This document shows positions 1-10,566 of a DNA stretch of 64,000 nt, one piece after another; within the stretch, counting starts at the first letter, position 1; each line of letters begins with the position of its first letter. Source of the DNA: Limnephilus marmoratus. Its lineage: Eukaryota; Arthropoda; Insecta; Trichoptera; Limnephilidae. The stretch lies in NCBI GenBank assembly GCA_917880885.1, contig OU862928.1:6281721-6345720 (forward strand), read 5' to 3'. Made by a program: the position numbers and the translations under genes. The notes under the pieces are model-generated. The model searched no databases and had not been told where the DNA came from. It saw nothing but the letters and a program-made list of their open reading frames with translations.

Positions 1-590
1 TTACAGTTAAGTTGACCCCGAGGTTACAGTGACCTTGCAACGCATGCCGTGTACCCGTTGTATATTATGTTATAAATTGCAGGTGCTTGCATTAAAATTT
101 TATTTCCCGGGAATCGGGATGGAACCATTACAGTAAAGTTGACCCCGAGGTTACAGTGACCTTGCAACGCATGCCAGGTACCCATTGTATATTATGTTAT
201 AAATTGCAGGCGCTTGCATTAAAATTTTATTTCCCGGGAATCGGGATGGAACCATTACAGTTAAGTTGACCCCGAGGTTACAGTGACCTTGCAACGCATG
301 CCGAGTAACCGTTGTATATCATATTATATATTGCAGGCACTTGCTTTAAAATGTTATTTCCCGGGAATCAGGATGGAACCATTACAGTAAAGTTGACCTT
401 GAGGTTACAGTGACCTTGCAACGCATGCCAGGTACCCGTTGTTTATAATGTTATATATTACAGGTGCTTGCATTATAATGTTGTTTTCCGAGATTTGGGA
501 TGGAACCATTACAGTTTAATGGACCCCGAGGTTAAAGTGGCCTTGCAACGCATGCCGGGTACCCGCTGTATATAATTTATTTATTTACCT
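1..590 (-). repeat. A tandem array, 127-bp monomers
   Basis: The motif TTACAGTTAAGTTGACC starts at 1 and recurs (with small changes) at 128, 255, 382 and 509, an exact 127-bp period. About 4.6 monomers are in the window and the array is cut by the window edge. Each monomer carries GCATGCC, a GGTACCC-type core and CCCGGG palindromes, and AGGTTACAGTGACC. Confidence 0.95.
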
Positions 591-639
591 ACAAAAAGTC
601 CATTAATCTCCCTCTTATCCTTTCCCTTGTTACCATAAT

Positions 640-2225
640 TATTGGAAGGCTTTTGACCTCTCCAGCCAGATTCTCCCAACCCTTCGGCTTGCACCGCAGT
701 GTGAGGAATAGATTCATACGTCCGTCACTCCTGGCCACACTGTCCCCTAGATTCCTAAACACCCCTCAGACCTTTTTCCTTCCCATATCTTCTTCTCCTT
801 CCTTTCCCTTAAAAAACCCACCCCACAGCATCCTCAAAGATGACGCAGGCCCCTAGGATTTAGAACGGGCCTTTTCTCGTGTAATTTCATGATGCCAAAG
901 CTCACTATTGTATTCTGAAACTGTATGTATTTGTCTAGATCTTGGTGGCGGATACGTTCGCCCAACCACTGCGTGGCGGGCTGGATCGGAGGAGACTGAT
1001 TGAGGGAGGCTTTTTATCTCTCCAGCCAGATTCTCTCAACCCTTCGCCTTGCACCGCAGTGTGAGGAATAGATTCATGCGTCCATCACTCCTGGCCACAC
1101 TGACCCCCAGATTCCTTAACACCCCTCATACCTTTTTCCTTCCCATATCTTCTTCTCCTTCCTTTCCCTTAAAAACCCTCCGCTCAGAATCCTCAAAGAT
1201 GACATAGGCCCCTAGGGAAATTGTTTTCCTTGGAGTCTCCTGTGTGGAGCTAATGTAAAAAAAAGTTTAACACTGCATAATTTCATCCTGAGTTCTCCCC
1301 AAGGTTTCAGTGATCTTGCAACGCATGCCGGGTACCCGTGTTATATAATGTTATGTAGAAATACAAATCCCCAAAATTGACCTTTATTGGATAACCAACA
1401 CCTCTGCTGTAGGTCACCCCAAGTGGTTCGCTACGTTTGGTGATTTAGTAGGGGTGCCCGGGTTCATGGGGTGAGGTGTGTCTAGGTCTTGGAAGCGGAT
1501 ACGTTTGACCAACCACTGCGTGGCAGACTGGATCGGAGGAGACTGATTGAGGGGGGATCTCGACCTCTCCAGCCAGATTCTCCCAATCCTTTGCCATGCA
1601 CCGCAGTGTGAGGAATAGATTCATAAGTCCGTTACTCCTGGCCACACTGACCCCCAGATTCCTACCCACCTCTCATACCCTTTTCCTTCCCATATCTTCT
1701 TCTCCTTCCTTTCCCTTAAAAAAACCCTCCGCACAGCAACCTCAAAGATGACGTAGGCCCCTAGGGAAATTGTTTTCCTTGGAGCCTCCTGTGTGGAGCT
1801 AATGTAAAAAAAAGTTTAACACTGCATAATTTCATCCTGAGTTCTCCCCCTAAGGTTTCAGTGATCTTGCAACGCATGCCGGGTACCCGTGTTATATAAT
1901 GTTATGTAGAAATACAAATCCCCAAAATTGACCTTTATTGGATAACCAACACCTCTGCTGTAGGTCACCCCAAGTGGTTCGCTACGTTTGGTGATTTAGT
2001 AGGGGTGCCCGGGTTCATGGGGTGAGGTCTGCCTAGGTCTTGGAGGCGGATGACCAGGACACACTGAACCCCAGACCCCTACCCACCCCTTAAACCCTTT
2101 TCCTTCCCAGAACTCTCATCTCCTTCTTTGCCTTAAAAAACCCTTCACCCAGCATCTCCAAAGATGACATGACCCTGAGGGAAATTATTTTCCTCAGGGT
2201 CTCCTGTGTTGAGCTCATGTAAAAA
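640..2225. repeat. B modules (pyrimidine-rich), several copies
   Basis: Successive related blocks starting near 650, 1015, 1400 and 1930 share the phrases CTCTCCAGCCAGATTCTC, GCAGTGTGAGGAATAGATTC and CCTGTGTGGAGCT. Isolated A-monomer fragments interrupt them at 1303-1368 and 1852-1912. Minus-strand 74-codon frames in these blocks recur in other copies but differ mainly by amino-acid-changing substitutions, so I do not call them genes. Confidence 0.8.
2173..2199. repeat. 27-nt near-perfect palindrome in B module
   Basis: Arms CCCTGAGG and CCTCAGGG flank an AAATTATTTT-type centre. The same palindrome is at 42601-42627 and 47943-47969, with variants near 15326, 25254, 26092 and 36500. Could extrude a cruciform or form an RNA hairpin; no known function. 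Confidence 0.8.
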
Positions 2226-2254
2226 AATAATTAAATGCATATAAATTCACCTTT

Positions 2255-2990
2255 CATTGCCGTTACATTTAGTTTTCAAACAGCTCGCGTGCCACCTATT
2301 GAAATATTTTTATGCAAATTTCGTAATGCCAAAGCTCACCAGCCAATAAACAAACATATCAAAAAAAGAATTATTCAATTCGGTGCAGTCTTTCGGAAGT
2401 TATACGCGTACATACATTTCGACGATTCATTTTTATGCAAATTTCATAATGCCAGAGCTCACCAGTAGTTTTATTCAAAACTTGTCCTTACAATAACGAT
2501 AACAACAAAAAAATAATTACCCAATTAGGTGCAGTCGTTCCGAAGTTATGCGCGTTCTTACATTTCATCGATTAATTTTTAAACATATTTCAAAATGCCA
2601 GAGCTCACCAGTAGTTGTATACAATCTTTGTCCTAACAATAAGGAACGCAACAAAAAAAGAATTATTCAATTGCGTGCAGTCGTTCTGAAGTTATGAGCG
2701 TACTTACATTTCGGCGAATCATTTTTAAACAAATTTCGTTATGCCAGAGCTCACCAGTAATTTTATTCAAAACTTGTCCTAGTAATAACAAATACAACAA
2801 CGAAAGAATTATTCAATTTTGTGCATTCGCTCGGAAGCTATGCGCATTTATAGATTTCGGCGATTCATTTTAAACAAATTTTATTATTCCAGAGCTCATC
2901 AGTCGTCTTATACAAACCTTGCCCGAACAATAACGAAACCAACTCAAAAAGAATTATCCAATTTGGACCAGTCGTTCATGAGCTATAATT
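2255..2990 (-). repeat. C tandem array, ~146-bp monomers
   Basis: The phrase ATGCCAGAGCTCACCAG or a variant recurs at about 2448, 2594, 2740 and 2885, giving a 145-146-bp period, with companion phrases AGAATTATTCAATT and GAAGTTATGCGCGT. Five to six diverged monomers. Confidence 0.9.
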
Positions 2991-3081
2991 TATAGATGAT
3001 ACCCGTGGATAATTATTTATCCGTTTGTAATTTTCAGGGTACCTACCTAGTTCATCAAAATATTCTAAAACAATATTTTAT

Positions 3082-3285
3082 CTATATGGCAAGACAACCG
3101 ATAAAAGTTGTCATAACCACCTCAAGCAAAGCCTGAAAATCGAACACCTGCGCTGGTTTAAGAACATTTCCCATACAAATTACGTCAGCCAACGGTGTCA
3201 TGGCCTGACTGAAAACCTCAGGTGGTTTTGGATAGTGTTCCATGTTCAGTATTGCAAGGTTGAAGAAAATAAATAAACATTTCAA
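3082..3285 (-). pseudogene. 67-codon ORF remnant linked to C array
   Basis: Minus-strand open frame of 67 codons whose core begins MEHYPKPPEVF and includes ADVICMGNVLK and AQVFDFQALLEVV. The same protein is encoded at 34803, 43512, 48854 and 57906, and two diverged stop-containing copies lie near 27765 and 31555. It always sits just after the C array. No family recognised. It could be a captured exon fragment, as Helitrons often carry, or chance. Comparing intact and broken copies gives about 5 silent to 11 replacement differences, which does not show selection. Confidence 0.3.
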
Positions 3286-4014
3286 ATATCTACCGATTTA
3301 ACAGGCTGAGAACGATGTGCATTTTCGATGTTGTTGGATTTTTCGCAAATGTCAGATATAATTGCAAAGTTTGACGCGATATTGTGAAACATTTTAAATG
3401 GGAAGCTACACATGTTTTTGTTTTAAAAGTTTCTAAATCTTGTATAATTTATGATTATTAAAAAACATGTCTCGCAGAATGTTTTTTTTCGTTGTATTTT
3501 ATCACCCCGCAAAGGGCCTTTAAAATGTCATTTTTTCAACGTTATTTTTAGGTCGCCGTTTAATTAATCGGAATAAATTCCTAGCAAAAAATCAGTTTTG
3601 TATGGGAGATTTTCGCTACATCTTTCTCAACTTTTCCAGGCATTTGAAAAGAGATAGCAACCCTGAATTCGCTTCGAAGGAGAGTGAACCGTGGGGCCTT
3701 TGAAATCGGATGAGCTTAGAGATCAATTTGGCTTGCCAAATTTTACCAAATTTTTGCAAGCCGAAGTGACCCGTGAGGTTTCACCCACCCGAGGGGCAAA
3801 GTGGTAGCTTTTCCCCTCAAATCGAAAGTGAGTTTTTTCGACCAATGGCGTGAGCGGAAAAAGTGAGTTTTCCCTGACCTACCACAAAACCAAACAATAC
3901 TATATATTCTAGGTTTTGCCCGTTGCAGAAGCAACTGACGGGTTAAGACACTATGCGATTTGACGTGTGAACATGGATGAAGCGAGGAGGAGTGTGTGTT
4001 AAATTAAATATATG

Positions 4015-4835
4015 AAGAAACCTGAGTTCACAGTGGCCTTGCAACGCATGCCGGGTACCCGTTGTATATAATGTTATGTAGTGCAGCGCTTGCATTAAAA
4101 TGTAATTTCCCAGGAATTGGAATGGAACCATTACAGTTAAGTTGATCCCGAGGTTACAGTGACCTTGCAACGCATGCCGAGTAACCGTTGTATATCATGT
4201 TATATATTGCAGGCACTTGCTTTAAAATATTATTTCCCGGGAATTGGGATGGAACCATTACAGTTAAGTTGACCCCGAGGTTACAGTGACCTTGCAACGC
4301 ATGCCGTGTACCCGTTGTATATTATGTTATAAATTGCAGGCGCTTGCATTACAATTTTATTTCCCGGGAATCGGGATGAAACCATTACAGTAAAGTTGAC
4401 CCCTAGGTTAAAGTCGCCTTGCAACGCATACCGGGTACCCGTTGTATATAATTTTATATAGTGCAGGTGCTTGCATTATAATGTAGTTTCCCGGTACTTG
4501 GGATGGAACCATTATAATTAAGTTGACCCCGAGGTTACAGTGACCTTGCAACGCATGCCGGGTACCCGTTGTATATACTGTTATATAGTGCAGGCGCTTG
4601 CATTATAATGTAGTTTCCCAGGACTTCGGATGGAAACATTACAGTTTTATTGACCCCGAGGTTAAAGCGGCCTTGCAACGCATGCCGGGTACCCGTTGTA
4701 TATAATTTTATAAAGTGCATAATTTTATAATGTTGTTTCCCGGGACTTGGTAGGGAACCATTACGGTTTAGTTGACCCCGAAGTTAAAGTGGCCTCGCAA
4801 CGCATGCCGGGTACCCGCTGTATATAATTAATTTA
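4015..4835 (-). repeat. A tandem array, 126/127-bp monomers
   Basis: TTACAG phase marks at 4131, 4258, 4385, 4512 and 4639 give a 127-bp period; the last step to 4761 is shortened to 122. The monomer nearest the hairpin lacks one G (CAGCGC instead of CAGGCGC), making it 126 bp. Confidence 0.95.
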
Positions 4836-5189
4836 TTTACGCACAAATAGTCCATTAACAATAACAATCGGTTGCACGGTTTAGCAGTGCAAAATTTCAT
4901 TATGCCGGAGCTCACTATTGTAGTTGTATTGTATTTCATTTTGCAAGTGTAAGTACTAAGTAGGTACTTTGTTGTAATATTTCACCAAAACGACGCCATT
5001 ATGCTGTTGAGCATAAAATAATTTTCACTATAAATAAATTCATTCAATATCATGTTTTGATTTTTAAATGAAAAAAGTCCCTGGAAGTAAGTACCTACCT
5101 AAAACACGCGTAATTATTTTTTTTATTTAACAATGTCCAAATAGAACACACTTAAAAATAAAAAAAATAATTAATAAAAAAAAGTTGAC

Positions 5190-5350
5190 AATTCTTTAAA
5201 TTTTTCTAGTAAATTTTCAGTTCTATAAAGTTCCGTTCGAGTTCTGTAATTATTTCAGTTTTGTGATGTAACTGGTCTGTAATGATAAAACAATAGAATT
5301 TGAGTAGAACCATCACAGAACGTGAAAATTAACTTAAAAAAAGTTCAATT
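5190..5350. repeat. F module: imperfect inverted repeat
   Basis: A left arm containing AATTTTCAGTTCTA and AGTTCTGTAATTATTTC faces a right arm containing AGAACGTGAAAATTAACTT across a short loop with TGTGATGTAACTGG. Recurs in most units. Possibly the remains of a small fold-back element. Confidence 0.65.
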
Positions 5351-6414
5351 ATTCTGTATCATCGAAACAACCTTACCGTAGTATTTATTGCATTAAAACC
5401 TAATTCGTTGTGTAGGTACCCATTCAGGTAGGTACCTGCGCATTTCCTTCAATTCCTGCAATCTTTGCTTTTTTCATCATATTTGCAATACTACCGAAAT
5501 AAGTAGGTACCTACCCCGAATGAATAGCGTGTTAATTTGAACTGGCCAGCAAAAATTAAACTTCCAATGGAATCTGTAAGCACGTGTTTTGGTGATTTTT
5601 TTTCGGAAAATGTCGAACTTTGTCAGCATCTCCTGAACTATTTTATATGGGATGGGCGTGTAATTTTGGTATTTAAAGTTGCGGAATTCTCTACTGCGTT
5701 AGATTTTTGAAAAACATCCGAGCCGGGATCGGTTTTGGGGCCGCAATGCCGCGTACCGTAAAACCACTACCGAAAACCGTGAAAAGTCTGCTTTGTTAGG
5801 CTAAAAATTTGACGTCTGAGATCCCTGACCTGACTCAATATTCCTAGCATTTTCATTTGCATCGAAACTGATGGCCAAAATGACATCATTTTTTAGGAAA
5901 CGCGAACCTGTCGGCGGGAAATGTAACCTGGCCGAATTGAGTGTAATTTTACTATTGGTTCTAGTTTTCGCCGTTGATTCGCGTCAGTTTTTCTGTGAAT
6001 AAGGCGCTAATTTTGTCGAAAAAAACTGACCTCGCAAAATCAAAGTACTGAGGGTGCACTGAATTTGCTTTAACCGAAAGTGAACCTTGAGGTGGGTGAA
6101 ACGTAAAGGGCGTACTGGTCGTTTTTGCGTCAACGAAAAAGTGCGCGGAAAAAGAGCTCTCCCAAACCAAACATTAATATATATACTAGGTTTTGCCCGT
6201 TGCAGAAGCAACTGACGGGTTAAAGCACTATGCGATTTGATGTGTGAACGTGGATAAAGCGAGGAGTGTGTGTTCAATAAATATTTGAAGAAAAAAACGA
6301 TGTTTGAATGTAGAGGAAGCGAGGTGTGTGCGCCACGTAGAGGGCACAGGCAGTAGACTGCTCAATTTGGTACACCTACTATAATGCCACTTCGGTCAAC
6401 TGGTTCAAGGAGTT

Positions 6415-7285
6415 CAGTATTGGCCTAAAAGTTATTTTTTTAATAACTTTTTTTTGAAATTTTTATAATATTTAAATTTTACGGATCTTAAATTTTTTTC
6501 CGATTTTAAAATGTTTTGGATTTTAAAATTTTTTGGATATTAAAATAGTTTTCGATTTTGAAATTTTTTGGATTTAAAATTTTTCGGATTTTAAAATTTT
6601 TCGGATTTTTAAATTTTTTTGGATTTTTAAATTTTTTTCGATTTTGAAATTTTTTGATTTTAAAATTTTTTTCGATTTTTAAATTTTTTGGATTTTTAAA
6701 TTTTTTGAATTTTAAAATTTTTTTCCATTTTTAAATTTTTTGGATTTTAAATTTTTTGGATTTTAAAATTTTTTGGATATTAAAATAGTTTTCGATTTTG
6801 AAATTTTTTGGATTTAAAATTTTTCGGATTTTTAAATTTTTTTGGATTTTTAAATTTTTTTCGATTTTGAAATTTTTTGATTTTAAAATTTTTTTCGATT
6901 TTTAAATTTTTTGGATTTTTAAATTTTTTGAATTTTAAAATTTTTTTCCATTTTTAAATTTTTTGGATTTTAAATTTTTTGGATTTTAAATTTTGTGAAC
7001 TTTAAAATTTTTGGATTTTTAAATTTTTTTCGATTTTGAAATTTTTTGGATTTTTAAATTTTTTCGATTTTAGAATTTTTTGGACTTAATTTTTTTGATT
7101 TTAAATTTTTTTCGATTTTAAAATTTTTTGGATTTTAAAATTTTTTTGATTTTAAAATTTTTTGGATTTAAAAATTTTTTGGATTTTAAAATTTTTTCGA
7201 TTTTAAAATTTTTTGGATTTTGAAATTTTTTTGATTTTAAAATTTTTTCGATTTAAAATTTTTTTTGATTTTAATTTTTTTGGAT
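6415..7285. repeat. AT-rich minisatellite, TTTTGGATTTTAAAA type
   Basis: Some 870 bp built from short units of about 16-20 bp alternating GGATTTTAAAATTTTTT and CGATTTTGAAATTTTTT. A larger duplication is visible: the distinctive GGATATTAAAATAGTTTTCG occurs at 6536 and again exactly 240 bp downstream. Confidence 0.95.
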
Positions 7286-7825
7286 TTTAAAATCATCGCG
7301 AGCATGCATACATCAAATCCCCAACGTTTCATCGCAAGCGGATGAACGGTTTAGCAATGCATAATTTCATGACGCCATAGCTCACTATTTTACATGGAAA
7401 CCATCGCCGGCATACGCACATCAAATCCCCAAAGTTTCATCGCAATCGGATGAACGGTTTAGCAATGCATAATTTAATGACGCCATAGCTCACTATTTTA
7501 CATAAAAACCATCGCCGGTATACGCACATCAAATCCCCAAAGTTTCATCGCAATCGGATGAACGGTTTAGCAATTCATAATTTCATGACGCCATAGCTCA
7601 CTATTTTACATAGAAACCATCGCCGGCATACGCACATCAAATCCCCAAAGTTTCATCGCAATCGGATGAACGGTTTAGCAATTAATAATTTCATGACGCC
7701 ATAGCTCACTATTTTACATAGAAACCATCGCCGGCATACGCACATCAAATCCCCAAAGTTTCATCGCAATCGGATGAACGGTTTAGCAATGCATAATTTC
7801 ATGATGGCAGAGCTCACTATTGTAG
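7285..7825. repeat. E tandem array, exact 108-bp period
   Basis: GATGAACGGTTTAGCAAT or its variant starts at 7341, 7449, 7557, 7665 and 7773, five copies at exactly 108 bp. Single or partial E copies occur near 10865, 15490, 22125-22380, 31225, 36660 and 51060. Confidence 0.95.
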
Positions 7826-8089
7826 TTGTATTGTAAGTACTAAGTAGGTACTTTGTTGTAATATTTCACCAAAACGACGCCATTATGTTGTTGAGCATAA
7901 AATAATTTAATAAAAACTTCTTTTCAACCCAAATAATTTTATTCAATATCATGATTTGATATTTAAAGAAAAAAGCCCCTGCAAGTAAGTACCTACCTAG
8001 AATAGCGTAATATATTTTTTTTTGTTATTTCACAATATCCAAATAGAATAACATTTAAAAATAATAAGGCTGGGTTGTTTAAAAAAAAA

Positions 8090-8265
8090 AATTGATAATT
8101 CTAATTTTTTCTTGTCAATTTTCAGTTCAAGAAAGTTCTGTATTTATTTCAGTTTTGTGATGCAACTGGCCTTTAAAGATAAAAAAAAAAAAAAAAAAAC
8201 AGAACTTGAATAGAACCGATACAGAACGTGAAAATTAACTTTAGAAAAAGTTTAATTATTCAATA
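8090..8265. repeat. F module: imperfect inverted repeat with A19 loop
   Basis: Left arm with AATTTTCAGTTCAAGAAAG and right arm with ACAGAACGTGAAAATTAACTT are partly complementary; the loop contains a run of about 19 A. Confidence 0.65.
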
Positions 8266-9206
8266 TATCATCGAAACAACCTTACCTTAGTATTTATTGC
8301 ATTAAAACCTAATTCGTTGTGTAGGTACCCATTCAGGTAGGTACCTGCACATTTAAAAAATTCCTGCAATCTCTTTGCTTTTTATCATATTCGTAATACT
8401 ACCGAAATAAGTAGGTACCTACCCTGTATGAATGTGTTTTTAATTTCAACTGGCCAGCAAAATATTATACTTCCGATGGAATCTTTAGGCGCGTGTTTTG
8501 GTGATTTTTTTTGGAAAAGTTCGGATTTTGGTAGCTTTTCCTGAAGTTTTTTACATGGTATGGGCATGTTATATCGGTGTTAAAAGTTGCGGAATTCTCT
8601 ACTGCGTTAGATTTTTGAAAAACATCCAAGCCGGGATCGGTTTTGGGGCCACAATGCCGCGTACCGTAAAACCACTACCGAAAACTGTGAAAAGTCTGTT
8701 TTGTTAGGCTAAAAATTTGACGTCTGAGATCCCTGACCTGACTCAACATTCCTAGCATTTTCATTTGCATTGAAACTGATGGCCAAAATGACATCTTTTT
8801 TTTTGGAAACGCGAACCTGTCGGCGGGAAATGTAACCTGGCCGAATTGAGTGTGATTTTACTATTGGTTCTAGTTTTCTCCGTTGATTCGCGTTAGTTTT
8901 TCTGTGAATAAGGCGCTAATTTTGTCGACAAAAATAAACTCCGCAAAATCAAAGTACTGAGGGTGCACTGAATTTGCTTGAACCGAAAGTGAACCTTGAG
9001 GTGGGTGAAACGTAAAGGGCGTACTGGTCGTTTTTGCGTCAACAAAAAAGTGCGCGGAAAAAGAGCTTTCCCAAAGTGAACAATACTATATATACTAGGT
9101 TTTGCCCGTTGCAGAAGCAACTAACGGGTTAAAACACTATGCGATTTGACGTGTGAACGTGGATGAAGCGAGGAGGAGTGTGTGTTAAATTAAATATATG
9201 AAGAAA

Positions 9207-9985
9207 CCTGAGGTTACAGTGACTTTGAAACGCATGCCGGGTACCCGATGTATATAATGTTATAATATAGTGCAGGCATTTGCAAGGCGCTTGCATAATA
9301 ATGTAGTTTCCCTGAACTTGGAATGGAACCATTACAGTTAAGTTGAACCCGAAGTTACAGTGATGTTGCAACGCATGCCGGGTACCCTTTGTATATAATG
9401 TTATAATATAAAGCAGGCGTTTGCAAGGCGCTTGTATTATAATGTAGTTTCCAGGAACTTGGAATGGAACCATTACAGTTATGTTGAACCCGAGGTTACA
9501 GTGATGTTGCAACGCATGCCGGGTACCCTTTGTATATAATGTTATAATATAAAGGAGGCGTTTGCAAGGCGCTTGTATTATAATGTAGTTTCCAGGAACT
9601 TGGAATGGAACCATTACAGTTAAGTTGACCCCGAGGTTACAGTGATCTTGCAACGCATGCCGGGTACCCGTTGTATATAATGTTATAATATATTGCAGGC
9701 GTTTGCAAGGCGCTTGCATTATAATGTAGTTTCCCGGAACTTGGAATGGAACCATTACAGTTAAGTTGACCCTGATATTACAGTGATGTTGCAACGCATG
9801 CCGGGTACCCGTTGTATATAATTTTATAATACAGTGCATGCGTTTGCAAGGCGCTTGAATTATAATGCAGTTTCCCGGAACTTGGAATGGAACCATTACA
9901 GTTAAGTTGACCCCGAGGTTACAGTGATGTTGCAACGCATGCCGGGTACCCGTTGTATATAATGTTATGTAGAAATACAAATCCC
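9207..9985 (-). repeat. A tandem array, 141-bp monomers
   Basis: ATTACAG phase marks at 9331 and 9472 give 141 bp, kept through the array. Relative to the 127-bp form the monomer has TTATAATATA for TTATATA and a local duplication giving GGCGTTTGCAAGGCGCTTGC. Because 141 is divisible by three the minus-strand frame stays open through every monomer (47 residues each, hallmark RHALQ). Confidence 0.95.
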
Positions 9986-10467
9986 CAAAGTTCACCTTTA
10001 TTGGTTAACCAACACCTCTGCAATAGGTCACCCCAAGTGGTTCGCTACGTTTGGTGATTTAGTAGGGGTGCCCGGGTTCATGGGGTGAGGTCTGTCTAGG
10101 TCTTGGAGGCGGATGCCCAGGACACACTGAACCCCAGATTCCTACCCACCCCTTAAACCCTTTTCCTTCCCAGAACTCTCATCTCCTTCTTTCCTAAAAA
10201 AATCCTCCACACAGCATCCCCAAAGATGACATAGGACCTGAGGGAAATTATTTTCCCCACGGCCTCCTGTGTGGAGCTCATGTAAAAAAAAAATAATTAA
10301 ATGCATATAAATTCACCTTTCCCAAAAAGCCAGAAATAATTGAAAAAAACATGTTCTTAATATATTTTCCCTTGCTTAGTTCTGCACTCCTGGTATTCAT
10401 CTTTTTAAAATTTTGTTTTATTCGAGTAAAAAAAAGAACAGAAAAAATATTCTTTCATGGCGTACTT

Positions 10468-10566
10468 TACTCCCCCCCCTTCCTCCATCCCGCAAAACCC
10501 CCTCCCGGGTTCCCCTCCCCCTTCCCAGGTTACCCTCCCCCCTCCCTGGTTTTCCTCCCCCCTCTT
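10468..10566. repeat. C-rich tract with G4/i-motif potential
   Basis: Runs of five or more C separated by short spacers (CCCGGGTTCCCC, CCTCCCCCTTCCC). The minus strand is G-run rich. Same position after the B module as the tracts at 26324, 26813, 30222, 33848 and 56949. Confidence 0.85.

Larger units (their letters stand above)
1..3908 (-). mobile_element. Helitron-like unit 1 (3' end outside window)
   Basis: Composite repeat unit whose minus-strand 5' side meets the CTAG boundary at 3909. In plus order it holds an A array (1-590), B modules (640-2225), a C array (2255-2990), a 67-codon minus-strand ORF remnant (3082-3285) and an H/J region to 3908. It is a shortened relative of the 5.3-kb units at 38863 and 44304: alignment offsets are about 39,305 up to the B module at 1445 and 40,430 from the C array on, so about 1.1 kb of B copies present there is missing here. 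No host gene seen. Assignment as Helitron-like rests on the boundary signals of its neighbours. Confidence 0.55.
3909..6185 (-). mobile_element. Helitron-like unit 2 (2.28 kb)
   Basis: Begins on the plus strand with CTAG (3909-3912), a GTTTTG spacer and a hairpin at 3919-3942 (GTTGC/GCAAC stem, AGAA loop, CCC/GGG outside). Leader follows, then an A array (4015-4835), an F inverted-repeat region (about 5190-5350), a G hairpin region (about 5715-5800) and an H region ending at the next CTAG. Sister units lie at 12210 (constant offset 8301 bp over most of its length), 53202 and 61566. The minus-strand frame at 5984-6277 is a by-product of the H region. No coding gene. Confidence 0.65.
6186..9094 (-). 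mobile_element. Helitron-like unit 3 (2.9 kb)
   Basis: CTAG at 6186, hairpin 6196-6219. This unit has no A array: after the leader it passes into an AT-rich minisatellite (6415-7285), a 108-bp tandem array (7285-7825), an F inverted repeat (about 8090-8265, with a long A run near 8185), a G region and an H region. A second leader-like copy is seen around 6300 with the extra text GCGCCACGTAGAGGGCAC, also seen in altered form near 10830. No gene. Confidence 0.6.

Noticed and set aside
1445..1669. 74-codon minus frame starting MGRNLGVSVARSNG, repeated at 15603, 36777, 40749, 41438, 46094, 46867 and 59095
   Set aside because: Copies differ mostly by amino-acid-changing substitutions and the frame coincides with B-module repetition, so there is no sign of coding constraint.
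4015..4835. CRISPR-like spaced repeats
   Set aside because: The repeats are continuous 127-bp monomers without unique spacers, and the sequence is eukaryotic.
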